Assembly (NCBI GenBank): GCA_938743325.2 | Contig: OW568890.1 | Coordinates: 1 to 64,000, forward strand | Origin: Pycnococcus provasolii | Lineage: Eukaryota > Chlorophyta > Pseudoscourfieldiophyceae > Pseudoscourfieldiales > Pycnococcaceae | DNA: 64,000 bases | Reading direction: 5' to 3' | Part shown: piece after piece, positions 46,601-58,600 of the stretch | Position numbering within the stretch: the first letter of the stretch is position 1 | How the letters are laid out: each line of letters starts with the position of its first letter | Translations under genes and position numbers: made by a program | Notes under the pieces: model-generated | Seen by the model: only the letters and a program-made list of their open reading frames with translations | The model's database searches: none | Told to the model about the DNA's origin: nothing

Positions 46601-49600
46601 CGTAATGTCCCTTCAGACGTGTGCGATGCAAGGACAAGTGCAAGGAGCATACGCTGCTGCGGGTCCATCAGCACCGCCTCCGCAGATGACACGCCGAAGC
46701 AAGACGCGTCGAACATGTCGACGTTGCGCATGTAGCCGCCAAACCGACGCACAAGCGACGCGTCGTCGCCCGTGCGCAGCGCCTCCGCCTCCGCGTCCCA
46801 CCGATCGAGCGGAATACCAGCGATGCCGTCCGAGCGTCGGCCGGACTCCACGTGCTCTCCAGGCGTGCATCCCGCCGACGATGTCACACAAGCCATCACG
46901 CCGTCGCTCGTCAGAGACGAGTCAGCCACGCTCGCTATGTCGTCGTCAGCAGCGAGCTCCTCGTCGTCGGGAGCGAGCCGCGACGTCACGTACGATGCCA
47001 TCGCAGATACGGTCGGATAGTCGAAGACGAGCGTGCCCGGCAGCTGCAGTCCCATACGCGTCTCCACAGCATTTCTGAGCTCAACGGCGCCGAGCGAGTC
47101 GAGACCCGCCGCCATCAGCGGCTCGTCAGCCGACACGTCCGACCCGAGCACGCCGCGGATCGCCTCGGACAGCTGCTGCTGCACGTGCTGCTCTGACGCA
47201 GCATGCGGCTGCGCGCCGCGTCGGCGTCGTGTACCCGCGACTTGCTGAGACTTCGTCTCTGCCAGCGGCTCGACGCCCTCCTCGGCAGCACGCACGTCGG
47301 CGAAGAACGCCGCGTCCGCGTACGCAGGCTGCTGCGCGAGGAAGCGCGTCCAGTCGAACGGACTCACCGTCAGCACAGCGCCAGCAGGTGCACTCGCTCT
47401 CAGCAGCGACGATAGCGCGCCGCCAAGCACCGCCAAACCCAACTCAGGCGTCACGACGCCCACGCCCGCACGCTCCATGCGTCCTATCGTCGAAGTATCG
47501 TTCGCCGCCATGCCGCCGCCGATCCACGCGCCCCACTGCAAGCTCAGCACCCGCTCGCCGCTCACATGCGCGGCGTGCGCGGCGGCGTCGAGCGCGGCAT
47601 TCGCGGCGCAGTAGTTGGACTGCCCCGGCGAGCCGAGGAACGCCGCCAGCGACGAAAACAGAACCTGCGCCGATACCGCGTTCGCGTGTGTTGCTTGCAC
47701 CAGCGTTCCCAGGCTGTCCACCTTCGCCGCAAACACGCGCCGCACGCCTGACGCGCGCTGCTGGGCGAGCGTCGCGTCCGCGAGCACGCCGCCGGCATGC
47801 ACGACCGCGTTCGGGCCATTTGCCGCCGTCACGACGGCGCGGTCGCCCGCGGTCGCGGCGTCGCAGCGCTGCATACGCACGAGCGACGCCGAGGCGACCA
47901 GGGCCTCCAATCCCTCACCACGACGACCAGATCGGCCGAGCAAATGCAGATGACAAGTCGACATGCTCGCGAGCCACGACGCCGTGAGAGCTCCGAGATT
48001 GCCCAGCCCGCCGCACACGAGCACGCCGTCGCCGACGCCGCCAGCGAGCACGTCGTCGCGCACCGCCCGCGGCGAGCACACCACGATCTTGCCCACGTGT
48101 CGCGCCTGCGACATCTGACGCAGCGCGGCGTGCGACCGCACGAGCGTGTGAGTGGTGGTACTCAGCGGCCGGTACTGCATGGTGCTCGCGCACATGGCGA
48201 CGCGGTGCATGCCCTTGCGCATCGCGGCTTGTGGCAGGAAGTCCACCGCCACCAGCCGCAGCGTCGCATCAGATCGCTCAGCGCCGAGCGTCGCCGCCGT
48301 CCAGATGTCGCGCTTGCCAATCTCCACGAAACGAGCGCGAGAGGACATGCAGCTGACGGTCGCCGCCACGACGCCCGCGGACGTGAGCGAGTTGAGCACC
48401 ACGTCGACGGCTCCGAGCGTCATCGACGCCACGTCCGGGAACGTCGTCGCGCGCGAGCTGCCGACGTGGCGCACCGCCGGCGCGTGCGATCTCACCCAGT
48501 AACGCTTCGCGCTCGAGCCCGCGGTCGCGTACACCGTCGCGTCCAGTGCGCCGGCGAGCTGTGTCGCAGCCACGCCCACGCCGCCCGCCGCGGCGTGGAC
48601 CAGCACGCGCTCGCCGCCGCGCGTGCGAGCCGCCTGGCTCAGCGCGAGGTCCACCGTCACGAAGACAGTTGGCATGCTCGCCGCCGCCTCGTGCCGCAGA
48701 TGCGCGGGTAGAGCTGCGAACGTGTCGCCATACGCGTGCACGTAGTTGCCGAGACATCCGGCGGCGAGACCGAACACGGACTCGCCCAACGCCGCCGTGC
48801 GAGCGCAGGCGCGTGCCACCGTGCCGGCGCAGTCGCCTCCCGGAGGACCCGGGTCGCCTGGGTACATGCCGAGCACGTTCAGCACGTCGCGGAAGTTGAT
48901 GCCGACTGCGGACACACGCACGCGCATCATCGTCGAGCTGGCATCGTCGCCAGCCGCCTCGACGACTGCGATAAGATCATTGATCGCGCCACGCGGCTGC
49001 GGACGCAGCTGCACAGCATGTTCGGGCGTCGCGGCGGTACAGCGGCGCGCGCGCTGGCTCATCCAACATCCCGCACGAAGTGCATCGCAGTCGGTAGCGT
49101 TGTTCTTCATCATCGTGTGTTGTGCACTGCTGCGAGAGTATGCGATGGGGTCAAGATCGCATCCCGCTCTGAACTTGTTAGCACATTCAGCCAAAGACGC
49201 TCTCCAGAGTCCACGTATCGCGGCACCGTCTCGACAGCTTATTGAAGCCTGATGTTGTGCATGATTCGGAACGGAAACTGCGTTGAGTGTTTCGAGAATT
49301 AGGGGAAATGTCACGCATGTGCTGAGTAGTGTCTGTATCGTTCCAAGGCATGCGCATAGGATGGAAGTGGTCGACACTTGTTGAGAGAATGAGTACGCGA
49401 CGTGCTCTCCAATGATACGGAAGAATGTACGACTGTCATGCACAGAAGAACTTTGCGTAGCTTGTGCAATAGCCTGCCAATTTGTAGTGTACATAGCATT
49501 CGGCATAAGTGGTGCAGAGCGCTGGGCGCGATAGGGACCACTTGAGGACATCGCCGTGCTTGCCATTCCAATAATGCGCGCGTGAGGAATGCAGTGACTT

Positions 49601-52600
49601 TGGTATGCAAGTAGGAAGCTTGCTCGCAAATCATTCGTGGTAGACTCGTGGCTGCTGATCTGTGCAAATCCTGTGAGCACTCGGCTATCTCCGTATTTTC
49701 GAGGCTGTGACACGAATGCTTCCACAGATCTTGGCAGACGAAGCATCTTGGTGTTGCAGTTGGCATCACCGCTCGTCCTTGCACCCCCAGTGAGAAGAAC
49801 TGCAGCCAGTTGGAATACAGCATCCAATGACTGAGGACTCACACTGAAACCAGAGTTTGATGCATGACCATCGGCAACATCGGCACGGGCACTCGAGCTA
49901 CCATTCTCTTGGCTGACGTTCGAAATTCGAATGTGCTGCAGAAGCTGATACGCAGGGCCGTATTCAAGGCCCATTTGCATCATGTTAGTGTATGAGTGAC
50001 GCGTGCATGCAGGAGTACTCAACGCGATGGATGTGGGGTCCAAAGATGTAGTAAGCTCTGGTGTAGCGGCTTCAACAACAGATTTTATTGTTTGATTGTT
50101 CGTTGTCATCACCACTAGGGATGCAAGTGGCAAAATAGAACTGTATCCTCCGGAGCAGTGCACCACCTGCTCATCATCATCAGCTTGGTCGGACGAGCTG
50201 ATTATGCTCCATGTCCCCGCATTATACGCCAAGCGTATGTTTAGGGCTGTTCTGTTGCCAAGAATACATGCAGCTTGAATCAGCATCGAATGTGTATTGA
50301 TGCTCTGATTCATGCCGCCACCAGCACAGTTCAGCATGCGGCTGGCCGTACTCTGCGACATTTCCATGTAAGCGGCAGCAGGAAGGATTGCCTTGCCTAA
50401 AACTCGATGATCAAAAATGGACGCAGGAATGTCCTGGCGAGTGCGGTTGCACGCAAGTGTAACAACGCAGGGAGTTGCTGTAATGCTCTTCGCCGATTGC
50501 AAAAGACCGTGCGGCTCGACGAGAATTGGCGAACATGTCATGGAGTGTGTAATGCGAATCTGACGTTCTAATGATACGCAAGCATCAGCAGCACCCACGA
50601 TGTTGGCATGTGCGTTGCTTCCCTGAAACGCAAAGCTGGAAACTCCAATGGCAGATTGAGCTGCTGAAGGTGTCGAGGTAATGCCTTTTGGGAAGGGCAC
50701 TCCAAGAAAAAGGGCGCCGCATTCTCGAGCTGACGACGACACGATGGATGATGTTTCCCCTCGATTTGACATCTTCTTAGCTGCCGCATCAAGGGCCGAA
50801 CTCACGTGCATGTTCATCTGCCGTAGATGATTGAGGCCACCTTGAAATGAATGCAAGAGCATCTCCACTGAATGGTATAGACCAAGTATGCCAGCTGCCG
50901 CTTCTGCGTGTCCCGTGCTAGACTTGGTCGACGCATGCGAGCAGCACGGGGATTTGGTGCCATTGTTCAAGGTATTCGCATCTCCACCGCGTAGTGCTGC
51001 ATGTAAGGCCGAAATCTCAATTGGATCTCCAAGGGCTGTGCCGGTGCCGTGCAGCTCAACTGCTCCATAGGCGTTCTGTGCAATCGCCAGACAGGCACGA
51101 ATCAACGATTCTTGAGATGGGCCGTACGGGGCTGTGATTGTGCTTGAACGCCCGTCTTGATTCACCTCGCAGCTCACAAGCCACATGCCACCAGTGCTGC
51201 TAGTGCTGCTAGTGCTGCACATTTCAAGAGACACAAGTCCACACCCATCACCGCGTACGTACCCATCCGCGCTAGCATCGAGCGTCTTGCAGCGTCCATC
51301 GGGCGTAAGCATGCCGGCGGTTGCAAACATCTGCGTCACTGTCATCCCAAGAATGGCGTTCACACCACCGCACAATGACGAAGTCGATGATGATCCCATT
51401 GTTGAAGCACCGATCGCACGCCCAAGAGACTTCTTCCCAAAGTGCATGGCTACGATCGAGGACGAACACGCCGTGTCAACACTTGCGCATGCGCCATGCA
51501 TGTTAAAGGTAAACGAGAGACGGCCCGATGCCACGCTATGAGCTGTGCTCACGCCAAAGTACACTTGCAAGTGCGAGGGTGTTGCGTACGCCATCATGAG
51601 CGTCCAGTCGACTTGCGCTATGCCAACGAATGCGCTTGTCATGCTCGCCTTGCCGCCGCTTTTTCCGCGATGGTGCGCGTAAGAATGTGCAGTGGCAGGA
51701 TCTGGTGATGAGGAGGAGGAGTTCATAATCGCTGCAGCTGAGCGCAGGAGCAAGCGTTGCTGAGGATCAATCGTTGAAGCCTCGGAGGACGTGATGGCAA
51801 GCGCAACCTCGTCTATGGAATGAATATCGCAGAGACGAGCGGAGAAACGAGCGGCTGAGGATGGCAAATCGATCGTTGGTTCACGAGTGTAAGGAATAAG
51901 TCCTCCACGATCCCAGAAGCGGTCTTTATTTAGCGGATGTTGCGACGACTCGATCCATGCATGAGCACCACCTGGCAGTTGACAGTCAAACTCAGCGAGG
52001 TGTGCCACCATGTTGTTGGAATTGCTGCCTTCTTGTTGTTGTAATAATGAAGGCGACCTAGCAGCCACTGTAAGCGATGACGTCGACGCCGCCGAGACGT
52101 CTGCAGTAGTAGTAGTCATCGCGATATTTGAGGACGGAGGCTGTCCATCTCCACTGGATTCGTCGTCGTCACCACCAGCAGCATCAGCATCGTCATCAGA
52201 TTCGCCATATTTGCCACTGTCTCGAAGGAGTGTGTCAATAAATGCACAAAGATCGCTCAGAGTTGAGTAATCGAAGAGAGTCGTGGATGGAATTGCGATA
52301 CCAAGCTCGTGCGTTAGTCCAGAAGCAAGAGCAAGTGCGTCTGATGATGTGACTCCAAAGTTCCACAGAGACGCATCACTTGAAATGTCTTCGTCACTCT
52401 CTTCGAGCACAGGTAGCTGTCTGAGAATCATCGCCGTGTGCTCTTTCCTCCTCCTTATCTGGGTTGCGGCTTGCAGATGCTTTGAGTTGGCGGTGACTTT
52501 AAGCGGCTCCTGCTGCAGTCGCGAGGGGATTCTCATATTAACGTCATCATCAATTTCACGAGACACTGCTGTCGTTGTTGTCGCACCCAGCTCATCGCGG

Positions 52601-55600
52601 ATTAGGGTGGCCAGCGAGCTCACGTCTGTATAATCAAACAATGTTGTCGAAGGCAGGTGCAAGTCGAAGTGTGAAGATAACTTCTCGGCAATCACAATGG
52701 CCATAGCAGAAGTCAAGCCGAGATCCCATATGGACTGATCCTCCGTGGTTAAGTCAGGAAGTTGTTCGTGGAGTATGTCGAGAACTCGACTTTCCTGCTG
52801 CAGTCGCGAGGGGAGTCTCATATTAACGTCATCATCGATTTCACGAGACACTGCTGTCGTTGTTGTCGCACCCAGCTCATCGCGGATTAGGGTGGCCAGC
52901 GAGCTCACGTCTGTATAATCAAACAATGTTGTCGAAGGCAGGTGCAAGTCGAAGTGTGAAGATAACTTCTCGGCAATCACAATGGCCATAGCAGAAGTCA
53001 AGCCGAGATCCCATATGGACTGATCCTCCGTGGTTAAGTCAGGAAGTTGTTCGTGGAGTATGTCGAGAACTCGACTTTCTACAACCGCAGAATTTGTGGT
53101 TACGGCTTCATCGGTAAAGTTGACGACGACATCGTCTACCGATGAAGACACTGATGTGGTTCTGGACTCTGACGACGATAAAACGACAAGATCCAACCAA
53201 GCAACTGACAAGCTGTGTCCGTCCGAAGTTCTTCCAGCCGCAATGTCGAGCGCATACGCACTAAGCTGTGACTTGCAAGGTGCGTTCACGACGTAAATGT
53301 GGACAGCAACACTGCTGGTGTCAGTACCTTTTGTATGGAGCAGCAGCAGTGGCTCGAGCTGAGAAAGAAGAATACTTTCATCGTGAGTCGTTGGTGCAAC
53401 AGGTGCGTTTGCAATGACAACATTCTGCACGCCACACGTGTGCACCAGCTTGCATAGAGCACCAACAATATCGCTCATGATATCGGATGTGTACGCGTCT
53501 CGCTCGTTGAGGTCAACAATCAATGTATGGACCAGCGATGATGATGGTACCTGACTCCGATTCTCCTGTACACGATGGTTCGCTCGCTGAGAAGAATCTT
53601 CACCATCCTTTCCAATGGTCACACAAAGTGTGGGGCTACCCAAGACTGTGACTGCACTATCCACATGATATCGGAACCCATCATCCAAGTGTGATGAACC
53701 TTCATCATCACGACTACCGATGCTGATACCACCTCCTACTGCACCTAGTGTTGACTGCTGCTGCCTTACCAGCACGGGCGTCAATCGGCGGTGGGTTGTC
53801 GCCTGCATCTTCTTCTTCAGCTCCTCCTTGCGAATCTTTCCCGATCCCGTCGTCGGCATGCAATCCAACACGCGAATCGAGTACGGAACCTTGTATGCGG
53901 CCAGTGATGCGCGACAAAATGACTGCAAGCTCGACGGCGAGATGTCGCCGCCAGGCTTCAGCACCACGGCAGCTGCCACCATCTCGCCCATGACGTCGTT
54001 CGGCACGCCGAACACAGCCGCCTGCATCACCGCGGGATGCGCGTACAGTGCGCCCTCCACCTCTGCGGTGTACACGTTCTCGCCGCCGACCAGCACCATG
54101 TCCTTGCAGCGGTCGACGATGCGAAAGTACGCGCCTTCGTCGTTGCGCGGAGGCACGGCGAGGTCGCCGGTGCAGAACCACCCGCCCGCGAGGAAGTCCG
54201 TTCTCGCCGACTCGGCGCGGTGCAGGTAGCCCGAAAACACCGTCGCGCCGCGTACCACCACCTCTCCCGCGGCTGGCTCGTCGTAGCCCGCAGTGTCGTC
54301 GTGGTAGCGCGGGCACACAATGCGCACGTCGACGAGCGCGAACGGGCGTCCCGAGCTGCACAGGCTATGCGTCGTGGCGTGCGGCGGCGGCGACTGCAGC
54401 GACATGGCGATCTTGCCACAGCACTCCGTCATGCCGTACGAAAGGAAGAACTCGCACCCGAGCGTCGCCATCGCGCGCAGCGTTGTCGCGGGCGCGAGCG
54501 GCGCGCCGCCGCATGACATGAGGCGCAGGCTCGAGAGGTCCTCCAGCTGCATTGTCGTCGACGACGACAGCATGAGCGACACCATCGTCGACGCGACGTT
54601 CGTGACGGTGATGCGCTCGCGCTCGATGGCGGCGAGCGCGCGCGCGGCGTCGAAGCGCGGCAGAATGACGTGCCGCGCGCCGAGCGCGGTGATTGCGTAC
54701 AGCGCGAATGCGTCGACGAGGTGGAACATAGGCGCGAAGTGGCCCCAGACGTCGGAGGACGCGAGTCGCATCTCGAGCGCGGTTGCCTTGGCGTGGCACA
54801 CGACGATGCGGTGCGTAAGCGTGACACCCTTGGGCTTGCCGGTGGTGCCGGACGTGTAGTAGAGCTGATAGTAGGAAGAAGGCGACTGCTGAGCAGCAGC
54901 GGCAACCTCGCCGCCGCCACCATTCTCTTCGTGCAGTGACGACATCGTCGTCGTCGTCAGAAGGCTGCTTGTGGAAGAGCAGCACAGCTCGTAGTCGTCG
55001 TCGTCGTCGCTGTGTCCGTCGCTGGATGATGACGACGTCCACAGCACGGGCACCGAGGTACCCGCATCCGACAGGGCGCGCGCGTACTGTCGCTCCGCGA
55101 CGATACACATCGGCGATCCGTCGTCGAGGATGTGCGCAAGCTCGGGGCCGACGAGGTGCACGTTGACGTTCAGCACGGCGGCGCCGGCGCGTGCGGCGGC
55201 AAAGTGCACCTCGAGCACACGGTGCGAGTTGTTGAGCATGCACGCGACGACGAAAGAAGAAGAAGATGATGCTGATGATGAACGCTGTGGAGGTGCTGGT
55301 GGTATTGTGCTGGTGGTGGTGGTGGTGGTCGTCGTCGTCGCGTGGCATCGTCGACGTTGTAGGCTGCAAAGATGCGCGGCGAGTGCCTCACACCGGCGAA
55401 GGCACGTGCTGTATGCAAGTTCAGATGTTGTGCTGTGCATTTGATCTCTGCTGCGTAACGTTGTGGTGCTACTGATGATATGAACACCATCCTTTTGTGT
55501 TGACTGGTCTGCGAGGAAGCTCCATATGTCATCCATGCAGCAATCTGACGTTTTCTTGGTTTGCATGACACCATGTTCAGATGAACTCTCTGGAAGTTGG

Positions 55601-58600
55601 GCTTTCGCAATGTGTGAATTCAGATTGCATGATGCATGAGATGCATGAAGCTGCATTTCTCGGACGAGTTCGGCGAAAGGCGATGAAGAAGAAGAAGGCG
55701 ACGACGTCACCACCGAGTCTCCGTCGATGCAGGTGCGAATCAGCCATTCAAGGCTGTTGACGATGGCATCCGCTCGGCAAGGTGCGATGGTGTCGGCAGC
55801 GTACATGAGATGGCCGTGCAATTCGCCACTTTCATCACGCCCCATTGCAAGCCAGTAATCAAATGCGGCATGCTCCATCGTGAGACTCGAGCCATCGTAG
55901 CCCGTGGGGAGGTAGCTGAAGTTGCTTGTGAAGAGCGGATTCACGCCCGGGGCAGCTCGTGGGACACGCATGGTGGAAAGTAATTTGTCCCAAGGCACGT
56001 CAGGATGTGAGAAGCACGCAAGTACGACGCGTTTTACGCGCTGCGTGCACTCCGCAAGAGTTTCGACCGGTGAGCTCACTGAGCTGCCACCCGTGGTGGT
56101 GGTCGCGTCGGTGCCGAATGTGCACCGGACAGGTAGAATGCTCGAAAAGCATCCCATGGCATCTCCGCGCACGCCAGTGTTTTTCAACCTCTTTCCTCCT
56201 AATTCTCCACCACCTCCTGCAAGGATTCGTAGGTCGAACGGCGTCCCCACGGTAACGGCGCACGAATCACGTCCAGCATCCGTTGACTGGCTGTGAAGCG
56301 TGATCATCCATGCAGTCAACAAGACGTGAAAAAGGCTGCAGCCATGGGAAGCTGCCCACCTCGTGAGCTTTGTCACGTCTTCCGCTCGAAGCGACGGTAG
56401 GGGTACAGATGCGTTGCGCACCACTGGAATCTGCGCTGTCAGGCGTGGATAGTCAGTCATGGGGCGAGTCGGAACGAAAATGCGTTCGCCGCTGCTGCCG
56501 TGTTGTTGCGTGTCGCCACAGAGCACGCCAATCCAGAATGCCAGCGCATTTGCAGAAGCTGCATCAAATTGTCGATGATCTCGCTGCAACGCAAAGTAGA
56601 AGAACGAGTAATCCTCCTCCTCCTCCTCCTCCGCGTGGTTGTGGTCGTGCTGTGACAGGAGAATGCCATCGCCAAGCTGTTTGCTCCGAGCTTCTGCCGT
56701 AAAACGAGCGCGAATTTCCGCGGCTGATGTGACAAGTGATCGCCAGTCTGCGACAATGTGATGAGCTGTCACGAGAACGAATACACGCCGATGACAACCA
56801 AATTCAGCAGCGGCAGTAACTTCGTCGTCGTCATCTGCACGTGACGTCGTCGCCGCCATCTTGTTTTTGCAAACGTAGACGACGATCTTCAACGCGCGGA
56901 TGAGCGGCCCAGTTGCTAGGTTCATCGGATCGCCGAGTGCCGCAACGCCCTCGCGCACTGCAGCTCGTCGTGCGATGGCGTCCACGCTCTCCTCCTCCAC
57001 TTCCTCTTCTACATCGTCAGCAGTTCTTGCAGAAACCGCACGAATCGTCGTGGTACTTAAGTCAAACCAATCCAAGGGTAGGATTTTCTGCACATCGCCC
57101 CGAGGGAAGTATGCGCGCAGAGCGACATGCTTAGCTACTGTCTGGCGAAAGCATTGCCGCAGAAGATGCGTTTCTTCTTCTTGTGCTGCATCATCGTCGT
57201 GTTCGGAAGTCGGATATGGAAGGAGAACGTTCAGGTGGTATGCGGTGTTGGTCGGCTGCAGGGCACAGAACGTCCAGAACACGCGCTGCTCCTGAGTCAG
57301 CGGCCACGATTCGACACGTCGCGCCACATCTCTCGCAACACTTATGTTAACCAGCTCTGTCAGCTCTTCGTCGTCTTCTCTGCCACCATCCCATGCATCA
57401 AGTCGTGTACGTTGATTTTGCTGAATCCCATCATCGTCATCGCAAACCGCCGTCGCCGATTCTGCCAAAGGAAGCCTGGAGGCTGCTGTCGCCACCCTTG
57501 CGATTTCCCCCGCGAGCTCCGCAGGTGTTGGCATGTCAAATAGCAGCGTAGACGGAAGACTCACCTGAAAGCGAGCTGAGATGGCATTTATCAGCTCCAT
57601 CCCTGTAAGCGAGTCTGCACCCTTCTCGAGCAGCGACTCGTCGCTTCCGACATCCGTCCCGAGCGTGGCTCTGAATATGCTCTGCAGCTGCTGCTGCACA
57701 AAAGCGGTGGTGGTGGTGGTGGTGGTACTAGTGCTCGCTAACGTCCCAGATGATGCTGCCGCCGATTCTGCCAAAGGAAGCCTGGAGGCTGATGTCGCCA
57801 CCCTTGCGATTTCCACCGCGAGCTCCGCAGGTGTTGGCATGTCAAATAGCAGCGTAGACGGAAGACTAACCCGAAAGCGAGCTGAGATGGCGTTTATCAG
57901 CTCCATCCCTGTAAGCGAGTCTGCACCCTTCTCGAGCAGCGACTCGTCGCTTCCGACATCCGTCCCGAGCGTGGCTCTGAATATGCTCTGCAGCTGCTGC
58001 TGTATAAAAGCGGTGGTGGTGGTAGTGGCAGAAGAGCTGATTGGAGTCGTCGGCGGCGGCGGCGGCGAGGTGGTGATGGTACTAGCGCCAGACTGCTTGC
58101 CAAACAGGTGCGTTTTCACACCCGCCTTGATTGCATGCTGTCGTAGCAGATTCAAGTCAATCGGAGAAATGATGTGGACAGGCGAGACGACATTCGCAGC
58201 ACAATTCACGAGGGGGGCGCACAATGACATCGAGAGTGCTTGCAGGCCATCGCGTGTAGTCAGCACACCTAGGCCGATGCGCCTAAGCTTGGCAAGTACT
58301 GCAGGAAGGCTCGATGCCATGCCCACATCTTCCCAACCTCCCCACGCGAGGCTGACTCCCGATACGCCTTGATTGCGAATCTGGGCACACTGCGCGTCGA
58401 GAATGGAATTTGCGGCGGAATAGTTCGCTTGTCCAGCGGTTCGAAATGTTGCCGCGACAGATGAAAAGAACGCGATGACGTGAAGAGGTTCGCGAGGCAA
58501 CGACGTGCCGTAAATGGCTGACGCTGATGACGACGGCACGGCAGTACCCTTTGCCGCGAACGACGCGCGTGCACCACCCGGCGTCTGGCTCGCCAGCATC

